Origin: Mycobacterium cookii
GTDB taxonomy: Bacteria; Actinomycetota; Actinomycetes; Mycobacteriales; Mycobacteriaceae
Direction: 5' to 3'
Assembly (NCBI RefSeq): GCF_010727945.1
Contig: NZ_AP022569.1
Coordinates: 1,922,001 to 1,986,000 of the forward strand
DNA: 64,000 nt
Positions 32,181 to 42,693 of this stretch are shown piece by piece. Within the stretch, counting starts at the first letter, position 1. The number at the start of each line of letters is the position of its first letter. Both the position numbers and the translations under genes were made by a program. The notes under the pieces are model-generated. The model saw nothing but the letters and a program-made list of their open reading frames with translations. It was not told where the DNA came from and made no database searches.

Positions 32181-32425
32181 GGCTCCCCCTTCACTTCAGT
32201 GTTCGATGCCTCAACAGGGACTGAACATACACTAAGAAATTCTAAGTTGTTACGGAATTTGAAATTGTTGCTGAAGTCCATCCTGGCTCGACTCACAGCA
32301 AATTAACACTTCCGTTTAACTAAATGAACCAACCATCCAACATGTTGGACTCGACGGCCAATAACGCAACCGTGATTTGTCGAAAGTGTCCTGAGCCGGA
32401 CGTAAGCGCGGCGGTAGAACCGCAG

Positions 32426-33985
32426 TCAGAACATCGTCAGCGCAGAGGTCGCCAGGTCGGGAATGAACGCCGCGGTGAGGTCGTCCACCAAATTGGCCCA
32501 CTCCGCCGACAGCGCGGCCGGATCGAATCCTCCCAACAATGTGGCCCAGTCCAGCGACAACGCGGCCGGATCAAACGCGGCCAGTAATCCGCTGAAGTCT
32601 TCCGATATCTCCGCTGGATCAAGGCCACCGAACAAAGCGCTCAGATCCGCCGTCCATGCGGCCTCGAAACCGACGGCCGTCCCGGCAGGGTCGACACCGA
32701 ATAGTTGCAGGATGTCCGGCCAGACCAGCGCAGGGTTGTAGCCGCCGTAAACGGGGTCGAACTCGGCGCCGGGGTCGGTCACAAACGCCAGGTAGCCCGG
32801 GTCGGTGATGAACCCGGCGTTGACGGCCAATGCCGGCAGCGCCGGGTTGATGTCTTCCAGTTGTCCGATGACCCCGTCGAGTTGCTCGGGAGTCAAGTTG
32901 AAAATCCCGGTCTGCAGCAGAGCGATGGCCGCGTTGACCTGATCGGGCGTCGCATTGTTGTTCGGGATGTCCGCGTTCAGCCAAGCCTGGATCATCGGGT
33001 TGGAATCGTTGGGGTCCAGCATGTCGACGAGCGCCCGGGTCGTCAGGCTCTCGGGCAGGTCGCAGATCGCCGGGCACGCGGGGCTGCCCGCCGTGTAGGG
33101 ATTGAAGGCCACAATCAGCGATGCGGCGACCGATTGCAGCGACTGACCAAAGTTTTCGAAGGTGGGCAGCTGAATATCGGTGCCCGGAATGTCGCCGTCG
33201 GTCGCCGGGTCTTCCAGCAGGCTTTGCCAGTAATTGTCGAACGGCTGGAGAAGATTGAAATAAAACGTGTGGCCGTTCCAGGGCATTTCGTCGGCGCCGA
33301 CCGTGCCTCCTTCGAACGGGTTTCCGCCACCGTTGGGGAAGCCGAAGACCGGATCGGCGTACGCCGGCCCGCTGGGACTGGTCGCGTCGTTGAACGTGTA
33401 ACCGTTGATCAGGTCCTGAATCGGCACCTTGAACCAGTTCTGGAACAGCCCGAAGTTCTCCCCGCTGCCCTGACCGGTGAGGGCGTTGACGAAGCCGATG
33501 GCGCGGTCGAACGAGGTGCTGCCGGTGATGACCTCGGGCGGGGTCATCGGGAAGCAGGTCTCGGCGTCGCACGAATCGCTCACCGGGAGTTCGGCGGCGA
33601 GAAAGCCGTCGAGTTGGTACTGCAATCCGCCGAGGCCTTCGTTCAGATCCGGGAACGGCGCGAACAGATTCGTCAACAGCGCAACGTGCGTCGGGTCACC
33701 GGGGTCGATACCCCAGAGGTTCGTCGAGCTCGGCACCCACCAGTTCCCGCCGAAAAACAGTGATCCGGCAACCGAGTTGAGCGCCTCGACCTCGTTGAAC
33801 GGGATATTCGCGATGTCGTAGAGCAAGTTGATCGGAACGTTGAGAAGCGACGCGTCCATCAGCTGGGTTTCGATGCTGCGTATCGGGAGCGTCAGAGCTT
33901 CCTGCGCGCTCGGAGTGACGGCGACGAGACTGGTCGCCAAGAGCACCGCACCCGCCATGGCATATGGACGCGCAGCAATCTGCAT
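32426..33985 (-). CDS. Secreted protein of unknown function, paralogue C
   Basis: A 519-residue member of the family, starting ATG 33985 after a GGGGGG-rich site. The signal-like N-terminus is ARPYAMAGAVLLATSLVAVT. It shares NVPINLLYDIANIPF, NLWGIDPGDPTH, SCDAETCFPMTPP, GSTSFDRAIGF, KVPIQDLINGYTF, SPACPAICDLP and LLQTGIFNLTP with the other two. Its tail is the clearest in structure: three 16-residue repeats of the type LLxGFDPAALSxxWxx (see 32492-32635), then ending LTMF. I do not recognise a PE, PPE, lipase or porin domain. Three tandem copies with different tails suggest duplication followed by tail divergence. Confidence 0.7.
   Translation of the reverse strand: MQIAARPYAMAGAVLLATSLVAVTPSAQEALTLPIRSIETQLMDASLLNVPINLLYDIANIPFNEVEALNSVAGSLFFGGNWWVPSSTNLWGIDPGDPTHVALLTNLFAPFPDLNEGLGGLQYQLDGFLAAELPVSDSCDAETCFPMTPPEVITGSTSFDRAIGFVNALTGQGSGENFGLFQNWFKVPIQDLINGYTFNDATSPSGPAYADPVFGFPNGGGNPFEGGTVGADEMPWNGHTFYFNLLQPFDNYWQSLLEDPATDGDIPGTDIQLPTFENFGQSLQSVAASLIVAFNPYTAGSPACPAICDLPESLTTRALVDMLDPNDSNPMIQAWLNADIPNNNATPDQVNAAIALLQTGIFNLTPEQLDGVIGQLEDINPALPALAVNAGFITDPGYLAFVTDPGAEFDPVYGGYNPALVWPDILQLFGVDPAGTAVGFEAAWTADLSALFGGLDPAEISEDFSGLLAAFDPAALSLDWATLLGGFDPAALSAEWANLVDDLTAAFIPDLATSALTMF
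32492..32635 (-). repeat. Three 48-bp repeats encoding 16-residue FDPAALS units
   Basis: Within the 3' end of paralogue C, three consecutive 16-residue units share GG/AA-[FL]DPA-x-x-S. The two downstream units are closest to each other, also at DNA level. They are part of the coding sequence and probably form a repeated helical or solenoid-like segment. Confidence 0.7.
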
Positions 33986-34151
33986 GGCGGGCCCCCCTTT
34001 TCGGTTGTGAAAGCTTTCGGCGTTTCTAAAACTAGACTCAGAGAACGTCAGCTCGCGCCGCTGGGGTGTGGACTCTTGTGAATCTCATATTTGGTTGGGT
34101 GTCTAACAACTCACCGTCAAATGTCTGCTCTGACAGGCAGTATCGACGTCG

Positions 34152-34883
34152 TCACCCTCGCCTGAGCCAAGCGCGGTTGCCGTAGGCATCGAGGTGAACC
34201 ACCTGCTCGACGGGTACGCGAGTGGTCGGCCCGTAGCGGCCGCGCGGCCAACCAAGGGCCACAACGCAACACGGTGTCACCGAGCGTGGCAGACCGAGAA
34301 TCTTGCGCGCCCGCGACACCCCCCATAGCGGCAGGGTGATCAGCGACGCACCCAAACCCATTGCGCGGGCGGCCAGTAGCAGGTTCTGCACGCTGGGGTA
34401 GATCGATCCCCAGTACCCGGACAGGGCGGCATGCGGCATCAGGGAATACGGCGCGCGACCCTCGCGGACCGTCAGGCGAAGACAGGCGACCACCAAGACC
34501 GGGATCTCGGTGAAGTGGTCGACCTGCCACTGTGCCGCGCGGATGACCTTGGCCAGCGACTCGTCGTTGTCGCCCGCACTGCTGAGCAACCCGCCGTAGG
34601 AGAACTTCCAGCCTTTGCGGTAGCGGCCGGCGAGTTTCTTGATGACGCGGCGGTCCTTGACGACGATGAATTCCCAGTTCTGGCCGTTGGCACCGGTCGG
34701 TGCGTGCAACGCCAATTCGATGCACTTCAACACCACGGCGTCGTCCACCGGTTCGGGATGCACCCGCCGTACCGCCCGCTGGGTCAGCATCGCATCCGCC
34801 AACGGCATGCTCAGGCCGGCGAGCGCGTCGGATGTGCTGGGGGCCACCCGAAATGCGTCGGCGTAGTGGGAGTCGTCGCTCAT
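34152..34883 (-). CDS. Nitroreductase-family FMN oxidoreductase
   Basis: A 243-residue nitroreductase-fold protein that would bind FMN as a dimer and reduce a substrate with NAD(P)H. The family start is visible (MLTQRAVRRVHPEPVDDAVV), then APTGANGQNWEFIVV for FMN-phosphate contact and a C-terminal GLGASLITLPLWG. The ATG at 34883 overlaps the stop of the SRPBCC gene (ATGA). It is the last gene of a three-gene operon with a flavodoxin and an SRPBCC protein, which makes it a likely electron acceptor or partner of the flavodoxin. The physiological substrate is unknown; a much longer open frame upstream overlaps the preceding gene and was rejected. Confidence 0.87.
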   Translation of the reverse strand: MSDDSHYADAFRVAPSTSDALAGLSMPLADAMLTQRAVRRVHPEPVDDAVVLKCIELALHAPTGANGQNWEFIVVKDRRVIKKLAGRYRKGWKFSYGGLLSSAGDNDESLAKVIRAAQWQVDHFTEIPVLVVACLRLTVREGRAPYSLMPHAALSGYWGSIYPSVQNLLLAARAMGLGASLITLPLWGVSRARKILGLPRSVTPCCVVALGWPRGRYGPTTRVPVEQVVHLDAYGNRAWLRRG

Positions 34884-35380
34884 GCGTTCTCGGTGACCCA
34901 CCTCGCGGTGAAGGCTTGGAGATCCGGTACCCCTTTGGCGAATTCGCGCGCGATGAAGCTTTCGACCGTGCCGCCGACCAGCGGCACCTTGAATTCGACT
35001 GTCCCATTCACCGTCAGCACCGAACCGTCGTCGGTCGGCGCAACCGACGCGGTGGCCAAACCGGAACCCGGCGCGCCGGACACCGCGACGCTGATCTCGC
35101 CCCGCAATTGGTCGCCCGACGGCGTCCACGTCTCGGTGTGCCGGATTTTGATGTCATGTCGATAGAACTTGGCAACGATCCCGGGCAACAGGTCAGGGCC
35201 GAGGTCCTGCTCTGTCGTCACCCGCACGGTGCGGCCGTCGTCGACCACGACGGATTCCAGCGTGGAGCGCCCGCTCTGGGTCGCGATCCGGGAGAGCCAG
35301 TAGTCCTCGGAACTGAATGCGGTGAGCACCTCGTCGACGCTGACTGGCGAGTCGACGGCGACGTCGAATGAACGCGGCAT
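34880..35380 (-). CDS. SRPBCC / DUF2505-type protein
   Basis: A 166-residue soluble protein with the START/Bet v 1-like pattern of DUF2505: a beta-alpha start (FDVAVDSPVSVDEVLTAFSSEDYW), several strands, and a final long helix (VPLVGGTVESFIAREFAKGV). Members are thought to hold a hydrophobic ligand in a cavity, but no ligand is established. The ATG at 35380 directly follows the flavodoxin stop (TAGATG) and its own stop overlaps the nitroreductase ATG. The tight packing suggests the three products act together. Confidence 0.83.
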   Translation of the reverse strand: MPRSFDVAVDSPVSVDEVLTAFSSEDYWLSRIATQSGRSTLESVVVDDGRTVRVTTEQDLGPDLLPGIVAKFYRHDIKIRHTETWTPSGDQLRGEISVAVSGAPGSGLATASVAPTDDGSVLTVNGTVEFKVPLVGGTVESFIAREFAKGVPDLQAFTARWVTENA

Positions 35381-36079
35381 CTAGATCGTTTCCTGGCCGG
35401 GCGCTGCCGAGGTCTTGGACAGCAACCGATCCGCCAAGCGGGACGCGAAAACGCGCGCCTGCTCCAGCTGTTCGGGCTGCACGTTCGTCGGCGGAAGCTT
35501 GAGACCCAGCGATCGCTTGCGGTACTCCCCAGTGCCCAGATAGCTGGTCAGCGCCAGCATCGAGTGCAGATTGTCGCCGGGATAGGTGAAGTGGATTTCG
35601 TCGACGTAGCGACCACCCTGCGCCTCGGCGAGCTCACGCACGCCTTCGAGGTTCTCGCGCCAAAACGTCCGGCACACGACGAAGACCGCAAATGGCTTGC
35701 CGGACAGTAGCTTACGTGCCTCATCGGATTTCAGGAAGGAGCGCAGCGGCATGCTGACGTTGTCCCACCAAGTGGGCGAGCCGATCAGGATCAAGTCGTA
35801 GTCGCCGTCGCGCACGGTATCCGGGGTTTGGATCTCACCGGTCTCGTTGCGCTTCTGCGCGTTCAGCACGCTGAGCATGTCGGGCCACACCCGGCGCATC
35901 GGGAATCGCGAGAACTTCTCGGAGTATTTCGGGTCGGTGAACTTGATCTCGGCGGTCTGCACGTCGCATCCCCGGCCGCGGAACACCTCACCCGCGGTGT
36001 CGAGGACTTTCTGCGACTGCCCGGTGTAGGAGTAGTACAGCAGCAAGACCCGTGGCGGTCGAGCGGTCGTATCCGTCAT
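35381..36079 (-). CDS. Flavodoxin-family protein
   Basis: A 232-residue protein with a flavodoxin-like fold. The FMN-phosphate loop is YSYTGQSQK (about 16-24), the isoalloxazine contact is IGSPTWWDNVSMPLRSFL, and the third block is FVVCRTFWRENLEGV. ATG 36079 is preferred because GGAGG lies six bases upstream; an ATG at 36091 and one at 36106 are in frame. It is first in an operon with an SRPBCC protein and a nitroreductase and divergent from a methyltransferase gene 96 bases away. It is longer than electron-carrier flavodoxins, with about 60 extra C-terminal residues, and may be a flavodoxin-type reductase. Confidence 0.86.
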   Translation of the reverse strand: MTDTTARPPRVLLLYYSYTGQSQKVLDTAGEVFRGRGCDVQTAEIKFTDPKYSEKFSRFPMRRVWPDMLSVLNAQKRNETGEIQTPDTVRDGDYDLILIGSPTWWDNVSMPLRSFLKSDEARKLLSGKPFAVFVVCRTFWRENLEGVRELAEAQGGRYVDEIHFTYPGDNLHSMLALTSYLGTGEYRKRSLGLKLPPTNVQPEQLEQARVFASRLADRLLSKTSAAPGQETI

Positions 36080-36161
36080 GGCTTCCTCCATTGTCAAATG
36101 TCGCACACTATCGTCCGTGGTGACCCGCTGCGCCCTGCTCCGCAGCGCTTGCGATCACCAC

Positions 36162-36167
36162 TAAGCT
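36162..36167 (+). promoter_or_regulatory. -10 hexamer TAAGCT of the COG3315-type methyltransferase gene
   Basis: TAAGCT matches TANNNT and ends eight bases before GTG 36176, consistent with a leaderless or nearly leaderless message. No Shine-Dalgarno is visible. Confidence 0.45.
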
Positions 36168-36175
36168 TCGGGGTC

Positions 36176-37006
36176 GTGACCGACAAAGTATCCGTCGACC
36201 TCAGCGGTCCCTCGCAGACAATGCTGACCACGCTGTACTGCAAGGCCCTCGACGCCGACTGGGCTCGGCCCATCCTGGGTGACACCTTCGCCAAGGACGC
36301 GGTGGCACGGATCGACTACGACTGGAGCGGCCTGAAGGTCACCGACCGCTGGACGCCGTTGGTGACGGTACGGACGGCCCAGTTCGACGTCTGGGCCGGC
36401 GAATTTCTGGCCGCGCATCCGCAGGCCACGGTCATCCACGTGGGTTGTGGGTTGGACAGCCGGGTCTTCCGCTTGAACCCCGGGCCCGGCGTCGAGTGGT
36501 ACGACGTCGACTATCCGGCGGTCATCTCGCTGCGCGAGAAGGTTTTTCCGAGCCGAGGAAACTACCACCTGGTGGCCACACCGGCGACCGATCCGTCCTG
36601 GCTCGACCAGATCCCGGCCGACCGTCCGACGTTGTTGTTGGCCGAGGGGATCAGCATGTACCTGACCGAAGCCGACGGCATCGCGTTGCTGCAGCACGTC
36701 GTCGACCGATTCGGGTCCGGGGAGATACAGATCGACTACTACAGTCGGCTCGTCGTTCGGTCGCAGAAGACGCACCGCCTGCAGCGGCAGTCCGGTTCCA
36801 AGCTGTACTGGGCGGTCAACAACGCCGCCGATGTGGTGAACAAGCTGTCCGGGGTGCGGTTGTTGAGCGCCGTAACCTTCTTCGACGCAAGCACTTTCGG
36901 CCGGGCATCCGGCGTCTTCCGGTTGATGCGGCAGCTGGTTCGCCCGCTGCCGCCGCTGCGCCGGACATTCCAGTACCACCGCTACGCCTTCGGCCCGGTC
37001 AGCTGA
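36176..37006 (+). CDS. Putative SAM-dependent methyltransferase, LCMT/COG3315 family
   Basis: A 276-residue methyltransferase of the leucine carboxyl methyltransferase-like superfamily, which in actinobacteria is often found beside polyketide genes. SAM motif I is HVGCGLDSR (88-96), the adenine-contact region [14 protein letters not shown] follows, then [14 protein letters not shown] 36176 is preferred over a longer in-frame extension that overlaps the flavodoxin gene, and a -10 hexamer lies eight bases before it. It is convergent with papA5, overlapping it by 8 bases. It is unrelated in sequence to the three Rv2952-like methyltransferases. O-methylation of the polyketide is possible from context only. 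Confidence 0.85.
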   Translation: MTDKVSVDLSGPSQTMLTTLYCKALDADWARPILGDTFAKDAVARIDYDWSGLKVTDRWTPLVTVRTAQFDVWAGEFLAAHPQATVIHVGCGLDSRVFRLNPGPGVEWYDVDYPAVISLREKVFPSRGNYHLVATPATDPSWLDQIPADRPTLLLAEGISMYLTEADGIALLQHVVDRFGSGEIQIDYYSRLVVRSQKTHRLQRQSGSKLYWAVNNAADVVNKLSGVRLLSAVTFFDASTFGRASGVFRLMRQLVRPLPPLRRTFQYHRYAFGPVS

Positions 37007-38258
37007 CACCACTGGTGGCGTGCTGCTCGGCGACGGCGACCAGCTGCGCCTGGATGGCCGCGACCGACTTCTCCGGCTCCGGCCCGTGCGAGTTGTACTC
37101 GATGTTGAGCTGGTCGGCGTAGATCTGGGTGAAGTAGATCTCGATTCCGGCGCTGACGGCGAAGTAGAGCTCGCCGTGTGTGGCGGTCACCTCCACACCC
37201 GGAGGTGTGCGCACCGGAGGTACCAGACCGTTGTCGGACAGCAGGACCACGTCGGGCATTCCCGGCGCGTTGCCGACATACTGCGGACTGAAGTGCAGCC
37301 GGGACTGCTGGATGACGCCCTCGTCGAGGTCTGCCTTGAAGGTCAAGGCGATATCGCGCGCGAGGTCGACAACCGTTGTCTTGTGGTTGATTTCGGCGAG
37401 GTAGGTGCCCAGACCGACCGGGTTCGTGCATCCGGTTGCCGACACCGGCGGGTTCAGGAAGTACCGCAGGTCGACGGTGTAGATGAACGGGACCGGAATG
37501 TTCAGCTTGCCTCGAACCTCCCACTCCCCGATCAGGATCGCGGCGGACAGCACCGAGTGCAGCCCGAGCCTTTCCGCGCGGCACAGCTCGACCAGGGCGC
37601 GGGTGTGGTCTTCGCTCAGCCGCGCTGACACCATCGGAACACGCACCGGCTCAGAGGGTTTGACACCGGTGTCGGCACGCCGCGACGGCGGGAGGTCGTA
37701 GGCGAACAGCGCCGGCATGAAACGTTCGATCCCCGAGCGCGGCCCCTTCTGGATCCCCCGGTCGGCGAGCACCGTCTCGATCGATTCCGGCGCCGGTTGG
37801 GCGGTGACCGGACCGGTCTGTCCTTTGCCGACCAGGTCGGTGTAGAACGACAGCAACTCTTCGATCAGGCCGTACATGTGGTGCCCGTCGGCCAGCGCGT
37901 GGTGCACGTACAGCGTCGGGTGCGCCTGACCGTCGCGGATGGTCACCCGCAGGTGAACCAGCGCCTCGCCTTGGTCGAAATGCGGTGCGGGCCCCTCATC
38001 GTCAGGACCGTCGACCTCTACGACCTCGATGCCGGAGTGAAGCAGATCATCGGCCACCAACTCGTGGCGGCCGTCCTCTCCACGCTCGAGGCGCGCGGTG
38101 AGCACCGGGTGCGCCTCGAGCAAGGTGTCGAAAGCGTCCGACAGCGCGTCGATGTCGATCGGACCCTGCATTTGCGCGGCGAGACCCACGAAGTTGTGCG
38201 TCTCGGCGAGCATCTCTTCGCTGAGCGCCAGCTTGCGGATGACCGACGATGGAAACAC
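36999..38258 (-). CDS. papA5: PapA5-like polyketide-associated acyltransferase
   Basis: A 419-residue acyltransferase of the condensation superfamily. In M. tuberculosis PapA5 transfers mycocerosyl groups from Mas onto both hydroxyls of phthiocerol. The catalytic HHxxxDG is HHALADG (119-125; His120 as base), close in position to His124 of PapA5. Other family matches are FPSSVIRKL at the start, [45 protein letters not shown] and MRTPPG-like [12 protein letters not shown] 38258 is preferred because GAGAGG precedes it and the protein then begins like PapA5. It lies 31 bases downstream of the PpsE-like gene in the same direction. No mas gene or drrABC transporter is present between them, so the acyl donor must come from elsewhere. 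Confidence 0.9.
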   Translation of the reverse strand: MFPSSVIRKLALSEEMLAETHNFVGLAAQMQGPIDIDALSDAFDTLLEAHPVLTARLERGEDGRHELVADDLLHSGIEVVEVDGPDDEGPAPHFDQGEALVHLRVTIRDGQAHPTLYVHHALADGHHMYGLIEELLSFYTDLVGKGQTGPVTAQPAPESIETVLADRGIQKGPRSGIERFMPALFAYDLPPSRRADTGVKPSEPVRVPMVSARLSEDHTRALVELCRAERLGLHSVLSAAILIGEWEVRGKLNIPVPFIYTVDLRYFLNPPVSATGCTNPVGLGTYLAEINHKTTVVDLARDIALTFKADLDEGVIQQSRLHFSPQYVGNAPGMPDVVLLSDNGLVPPVRTPPGVEVTATHGELYFAVSAGIEIYFTQIYADQLNIEYNSHGPEPEKSVAAIQAQLVAVAEQHATSGVS

Positions 38259-38289
38259 GTTGCGCCTCTCTAAGCCGGACCTGTCCTTT

Positions 38290-41200
38290 CTAAGACAAGT
38301 CCACCAGTTCGAGTTCATCGCTGCCGGAGTCCATCTCGTCCTCGGCGAGCGCCTCGCGGATCAGCTCCAGCAGTGTCTGGGAGAAGCCACTGGCAAGTGC
38401 CTGCACGGTGGCCGCGTCGACCCGGCGGCTGTCGTACCACCAGTCCAGATGCAGCACACCCGCTGTGCGGAACACCCGTAATTCGATCGGGTGACCCAGC
38501 CCCGCGATCGCTTCGCGCACCGGTAGCGCGGTGTCGGAGTCGAATCGGACCGCGACATCGTCGCCCAGCGGCGGCAGATCCGGGATCGTGCCGATGTAGG
38601 AGAAGAAGATGTCGGCCGGGCCGGTGGCGCCGAGCTGTCGCGCGGTCGGGGCATACAGGTAACGCAGCAGCCCGTAGCCGATTCCGTAGTGTGGGACGGC
38701 AGTCAGCGTGTCGTGCACGTCGTCGAGCAGCCGCTTGGCGCCGTCCTGCTTGGTGCAGCTCAGCGCGACCGGGTAAACGGTGTTGAACCAGCCGACGGTG
38801 CGACGCACGTCGACGTCGGGCTTGAGCACCGAGCGACCCTCGCCGCTGAGGTCGACGGCGACGGTCCCGTCGCCGAACTGGTGGGCGATCGTCCGACCCA
38901 ATGCGGCCAACAGCATTTCGTCGATCGGCACCCGCAGCCGCCGGCGGGCGTCGTCGATCTCGGTCGTCTCCGCGACCGTCAGCGACAACGCGCTACGGGC
39001 CAGGTCCTGCAGGCCCGGCGCTCCGGCGGTCTGCTCGCCCGCCACCCTCAGCGTCGGCGCCGTCGCCGTCTTCAGCCAGTAGTCGCGGCTTTCGACGACC
39101 GCCGGGTGCACGGCCAGTGCCGCGCAGCGCTGCGACCACTCGGTCCACGGCGTCGTGACCGGTTGCAGCGCAATCTCTTCGCCGGCCAGTTGTTGCCCGA
39201 ACGCGGTGAAGGTATCGGTCAGCAGGATGTCGCGCGACGCGTTGTCGGCCACGATCGCCCGCACACTGATCGCGAGGTAGCACGAGCCGCCTGGTACGCC
39301 GCGGACATACGTCGCGATCAGCGGGTTGGATGGGTCTTGTTGGCGGACAACGTCGATCAGGGTCGACAGCAGCGCATCGCGTTCCTGCGGCGTGCCCGGT
39401 TTGATGTCTTCCGGCAGCGAGCGGGTGGCCAAGTCGGCGAAGGCCTCCCCTTCCGAGGGCTCGCTCACATTCTGCTCCCAGGTGCCTGCGCGTTCGACGA
39501 GTCGCAGGCGCAGCGCCTCGTGGTGGTTGCGCAGCGCGGTCAGCACCGCGCAGACATCGTCGACCTGCACGTCGGGGCGCAGTTGCAGGATCAGCGGTAC
39601 ACGCCACTGCTCATGCTCACGCACGCCGTGCTCGAGGAAGTAGGAGATGTTCGGCGGCACCGGCGGATGCGTGACCTCACCCGGCGCCTGCCGGCCCAGG
39701 CCGCCGGCCGCGTAGCGGGCCGTCAGCGCCTTGGCCAACGCGGCAACCGTCTGATTCTCGTAAAGATCCTGCGGCGTGAGGTCCAGGCCTTCGTTGGAGG
39801 CGTTCATCGCGACGCTGATCGCGACCAGCGAATCACCGCCCAGCTCAAAGAAGTTCGCGTTGCGTTCGACATTGGGCAGCCCGAGGCACTGGCCCCAGAT
39901 GCGTTGCAGCGTCGCTTCCATCGCCGACTTGCCGGACGCGCTGGCCTGCGCAGCCTCGGCACCGCCGGTCGACGCGGCGGCCGCCCCGTTGGTCGCCGCG
40001 GCGTCACCCGTCCACGTCGTCTGGCGGTGCTCGATCCAATGCCGTTGCCGCTCAAAGGGGTAACCGGGCAGCGTGAGAAGACGGCCGGACTGCCCGCCGC
40101 GCAGCGGCGCCCAGTCGACGTCGACCCCGGCGGCCCAGAGTTGGCCCAGCGCCAACAGGAACGCGTCGCGGTCGTCGCGGTTCTGGGCGTGGTGGCGCAT
40201 CAGCCGCACGGCGTGGTGTTCGGTCGACCACTTGGGGTGCCGTGTCGCCGAGGCGGTCAGCGTGCCACCCGGGCCGACCTCGACCAGGACGCGGCGCGGA
40301 TCGCCGAGCAGCACGTCGATCTCGTCGGAGAACCGCACCGTCGAGCGGACCTGGCGCGCCCAGGTGGACGGGTTGGTGGCCTCGCTGGCGGCCAGCCAGG
40401 TCCCAGTGACGTTGGACAGCAACGGAATCTGCGGTTCACGCAGCGTCTGCCGGGACAGGAAGCCGGTGAATTCCGGGATCATCGAGTCCATTAGCCGCGA
40501 GTGGAACGCGTGCGAGGTGCGGACCCGACGCGCAACGACGCCGTTCTGTTTGAGCCGATCGCTGAATGCCTTGATGCTTTCCTCGGACCCGGCGACCACG
40601 CAGCCGCCCGGCTCGTTGATCGCGGCGATGTCGACGTCACCGGTCAGGTGCTCGGCGAGCGCATCGGGGCCCAGCGCGACTGCGACCATCACGCCACGGG
40701 GTGCGGCGTGCATCAGCCGGGCGCGCATCGAGACCACCTTGATGGCCGTCTCGATGTCGAAGACGCCGGCGATGGTGCCCGCGACGTATTCGCCGATGCT
40801 GTGCCCGACCATCGCCGCCGGCCGCACACCGTAGCTTTCGATCAGCTTGGCCAGCGCGTACTCCACGGTGAACAGCGCGGGCTGGGTGCGGTCGGTGCGC
40901 TCCAGATTGCGTGCGGTGCCTTCGAAGATCTCCGCGCGCAGGTCGACACCGAGCTCCGCGTTGAAGCCGGCGGCGCACTGGTCGAAGTGCTCGGCGAACA
41001 CCGGCTCGCCGTCGTACAGTCCGCGGGCCATCCCGATGTGCTGTGCACCCTGACCGGGGAACAGGAAGACGACCTGATCCGAATTGTCTTTGTTCTCAGC
41101 GAATTCGCCGATGAAGACGTTGTCGTTCTCGGCGGTCTCCAGCACGGTTCTCGCGTGCTGCTCGTCGTTGACGACCGCGGCCATCCGGATCTTCTCTTTG

Positions 41201-42693
41201 CGGCGACGGCCGAGTGTGTAGGCGACGTCGGTCAGGCTCAGCGCGTCGCTGCCGGAGATCGCGGCAGCCAGCGCCGTGCGCGACTGCTGCAGCGCCTCGG
41301 GGCTGCGGGCCGACATCAGCAGCACCTGGGGGCCGGGCTTCGGGGTCGAGACCGGCACCGGCGGCGCCTCCTCCAGCACCACGTGCGCGTTGGTACCGCC
41401 GACACCGAAGGAGCTGACGCCGGCACGCAACACACCGTCCCACTCCCAGGGGCCGTATTCGCTGCGGACCTTGAAAGGTCCACGGTCGAGGTGTAATTCG
41501 GGGTTCGGGCTGGTGTAGTGCAGCGTCGCCGGAATGGCCCGGTGCTTGAGGCACAGGATCGCCTTGATCAGGCTGGCGATGCCGGCCGCCGATTCCAGGT
41601 GACCGATGTTGGACTTGACCGAGCCGACGTAGCAGGGGCCTTGACGAGGCTCTTCGGAAACCTCGAAAGCCTGCCGCAAGCCTTCGATTTCGACCGGGTC
41701 GCCCAGTGGCGTGCCGGTGCCGTGCGTCTCGATGTAGCTGATCTCCGACGCGTCGACTTCGGCGATCGCGTGCGCCTCGGCGATCACGTCGGCCTGGCCG
41801 GCGGCGGTCGGGGCAGCGTAGGTCATCTTCGTCGAGCCGTCGTTGTTCAGTGCCGAACCGCGGATCACGGCGTGGATCCGGTCGCCGTCGTCGACGGCAT
41901 CCTGCAGCGCCTTGAGCACCACGACTCCGACACCGCTGCCGAAAATCGTGCCGTCGGAGCGGGCGTCGAATGGCCGGCAGTGGCCGGTCGGCGACACCAT
42001 CGAGCCTGGGGCGTACCAGTATCCGACGTGATGCGGGATGCGCAGTGACGCCCCACCGGCCAGCGCCACCTCGCACTCGCCGTTCAGGATGCTCTGGCAG
42101 GCCAGGTGCACCGCCACCAACGCCGACGAGCACGCCGTCTGCACCGACAGCGCGGGGCCGCGCAGATTCAGCGCGTACGCCACCTTGGTGGCCAGGTAGT
42201 CTTTGTCGTTCTGCATCGACAGGTTGACCATGTCAAACGTGATGCCCTGTCCCATAACCACATTGGGGTCATAATTGGACATGATGTTGTGCAGCAGATA
42301 CCCGCTGGTGGTGCTCGTCGCATAGACACCCACCGTGCCCTCGATCTCGGCGGGGTCGTAGCCGGCGTCCTCGATCGCGTGAAACGCGGTCTGCAGGAAC
42401 AGCCGGTGCTGCGGATCGGTCGAGCGGGCCACCTGCGGAGTGAAGCCGAAGAAGTCGGCGTCGAATTCCTCGATTCCGTCCATCAACGCGGCGCGCCGCA
42501 CATAGGCGGAATTCGCCAGCGCCTTCTCCGGAATGCCCTCGGCCAGCAGGTCATCCTCGGACAGCGTGACGATGGACTCCTCGCCACGAACCAGGTTGTC
42601 CCAGAACGCCGACAGCGTGTTGGCGCCGGGCAACCTGGCCGCCATGCCGACAACCGCGATCGCGTTGGGCGGCAGTTCGCTGGTGCTGGTCAC
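38290..42693 (-). CDS. ppsE: PpsE-like type I PKS: KS-AT-ACP-condensation-like domain
   Basis: A 1467-residue terminal polyketide synthase very similar to M. tuberculosis PpsE. KS occupies about 9-440 with Cys188 (QTACSSA), then [11 protein letters not shown] and [10 protein letters not shown] follows with Ser632 in GHSIGEY and a HAFH motif, usually linked to malonyl selection although PpsE shares it. ACP Ser955 is in GGDSLVAIS. The last 450 residues resemble a condensation/acyltransferase domain ([35 protein letters not shown]), as in PpsE, where it may help release or transfer the chain. There is no KR or DH, so the last beta-carbon stays a ketone. GTG 42693 overlaps the previous stop (GTGA). 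It should accept the chain from the PpsD-like protein and pass the product towards PapA5. Confidence 0.93.
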   Translation of the reverse strand: MTSTSELPPNAIAVVGMAARLPGANTLSAFWDNLVRGEESIVTLSEDDLLAEGIPEKALANSAYVRRAALMDGIEEFDADFFGFTPQVARSTDPQHRLFLQTAFHAIEDAGYDPAEIEGTVGVYATSTTSGYLLHNIMSNYDPNVVMGQGITFDMVNLSMQNDKDYLATKVAYALNLRGPALSVQTACSSALVAVHLACQSILNGECEVALAGGASLRIPHHVGYWYAPGSMVSPTGHCRPFDARSDGTIFGSGVGVVVLKALQDAVDDGDRIHAVIRGSALNNDGSTKMTYAAPTAAGQADVIAEAHAIAEVDASEISYIETHGTGTPLGDPVEIEGLRQAFEVSEEPRQGPCYVGSVKSNIGHLESAAGIASLIKAILCLKHRAIPATLHYTSPNPELHLDRGPFKVRSEYGPWEWDGVLRAGVSSFGVGGTNAHVVLEEAPPVPVSTPKPGPQVLLMSARSPEALQQSRTALAAAISGSDALSLTDVAYTLGRRRKEKIRMAAVVNDEQHARTVLETAENDNVFIGEFAENKDNSDQVVFLFPGQGAQHIGMARGLYDGEPVFAEHFDQCAAGFNAELGVDLRAEIFEGTARNLERTDRTQPALFTVEYALAKLIESYGVRPAAMVGHSIGEYVAGTIAGVFDIETAIKVVSMRARLMHAAPRGVMVAVALGPDALAEHLTGDVDIAAINEPGGCVVAGSEESIKAFSDRLKQNGVVARRVRTSHAFHSRLMDSMIPEFTGFLSRQTLREPQIPLLSNVTGTWLAASEATNPSTWARQVRSTVRFSDEIDVLLGDPRRVLVEVGPGGTLTASATRHPKWSTEHHAVRLMRHHAQNRDDRDAFLLALGQLWAAGVDVDWAPLRGGQSGRLLTLPGYPFERQRHWIEHRQTTWTGDAAATNGAAAASTGGAEAAQASASGKSAMEATLQRIWGQCLGLPNVERNANFFELGGDSLVAISVAMNASNEGLDLTPQDLYENQTVAALAKALTARYAAGGLGRQAPGEVTHPPVPPNISYFLEHGVREHEQWRVPLILQLRPDVQVDDVCAVLTALRNHHEALRLRLVERAGTWEQNVSEPSEGEAFADLATRSLPEDIKPGTPQERDALLSTLIDVVRQQDPSNPLIATYVRGVPGGSCYLAISVRAIVADNASRDILLTDTFTAFGQQLAGEEIALQPVTTPWTEWSQRCAALAVHPAVVESRDYWLKTATAPTLRVAGEQTAGAPGLQDLARSALSLTVAETTEIDDARRRLRVPIDEMLLAALGRTIAHQFGDGTVAVDLSGEGRSVLKPDVDVRRTVGWFNTVYPVALSCTKQDGAKRLLDDVHDTLTAVPHYGIGYGLLRYLYAPTARQLGATGPADIFFSYIGTIPDLPPLGDDVAVRFDSDTALPVREAIAGLGHPIELRVFRTAGVLHLDWWYDSRRVDAATVQALASGFSQTLLELIREALAEDEMDSGSDELELVDLS

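Noticed and set aside
28598..33985. Assigning the three paralogues as lipases or porins
   Set aside because: No GxSxG elbow, no catalytic triad and no recognisable porin sequence; the shared Phe end alone is not enough.
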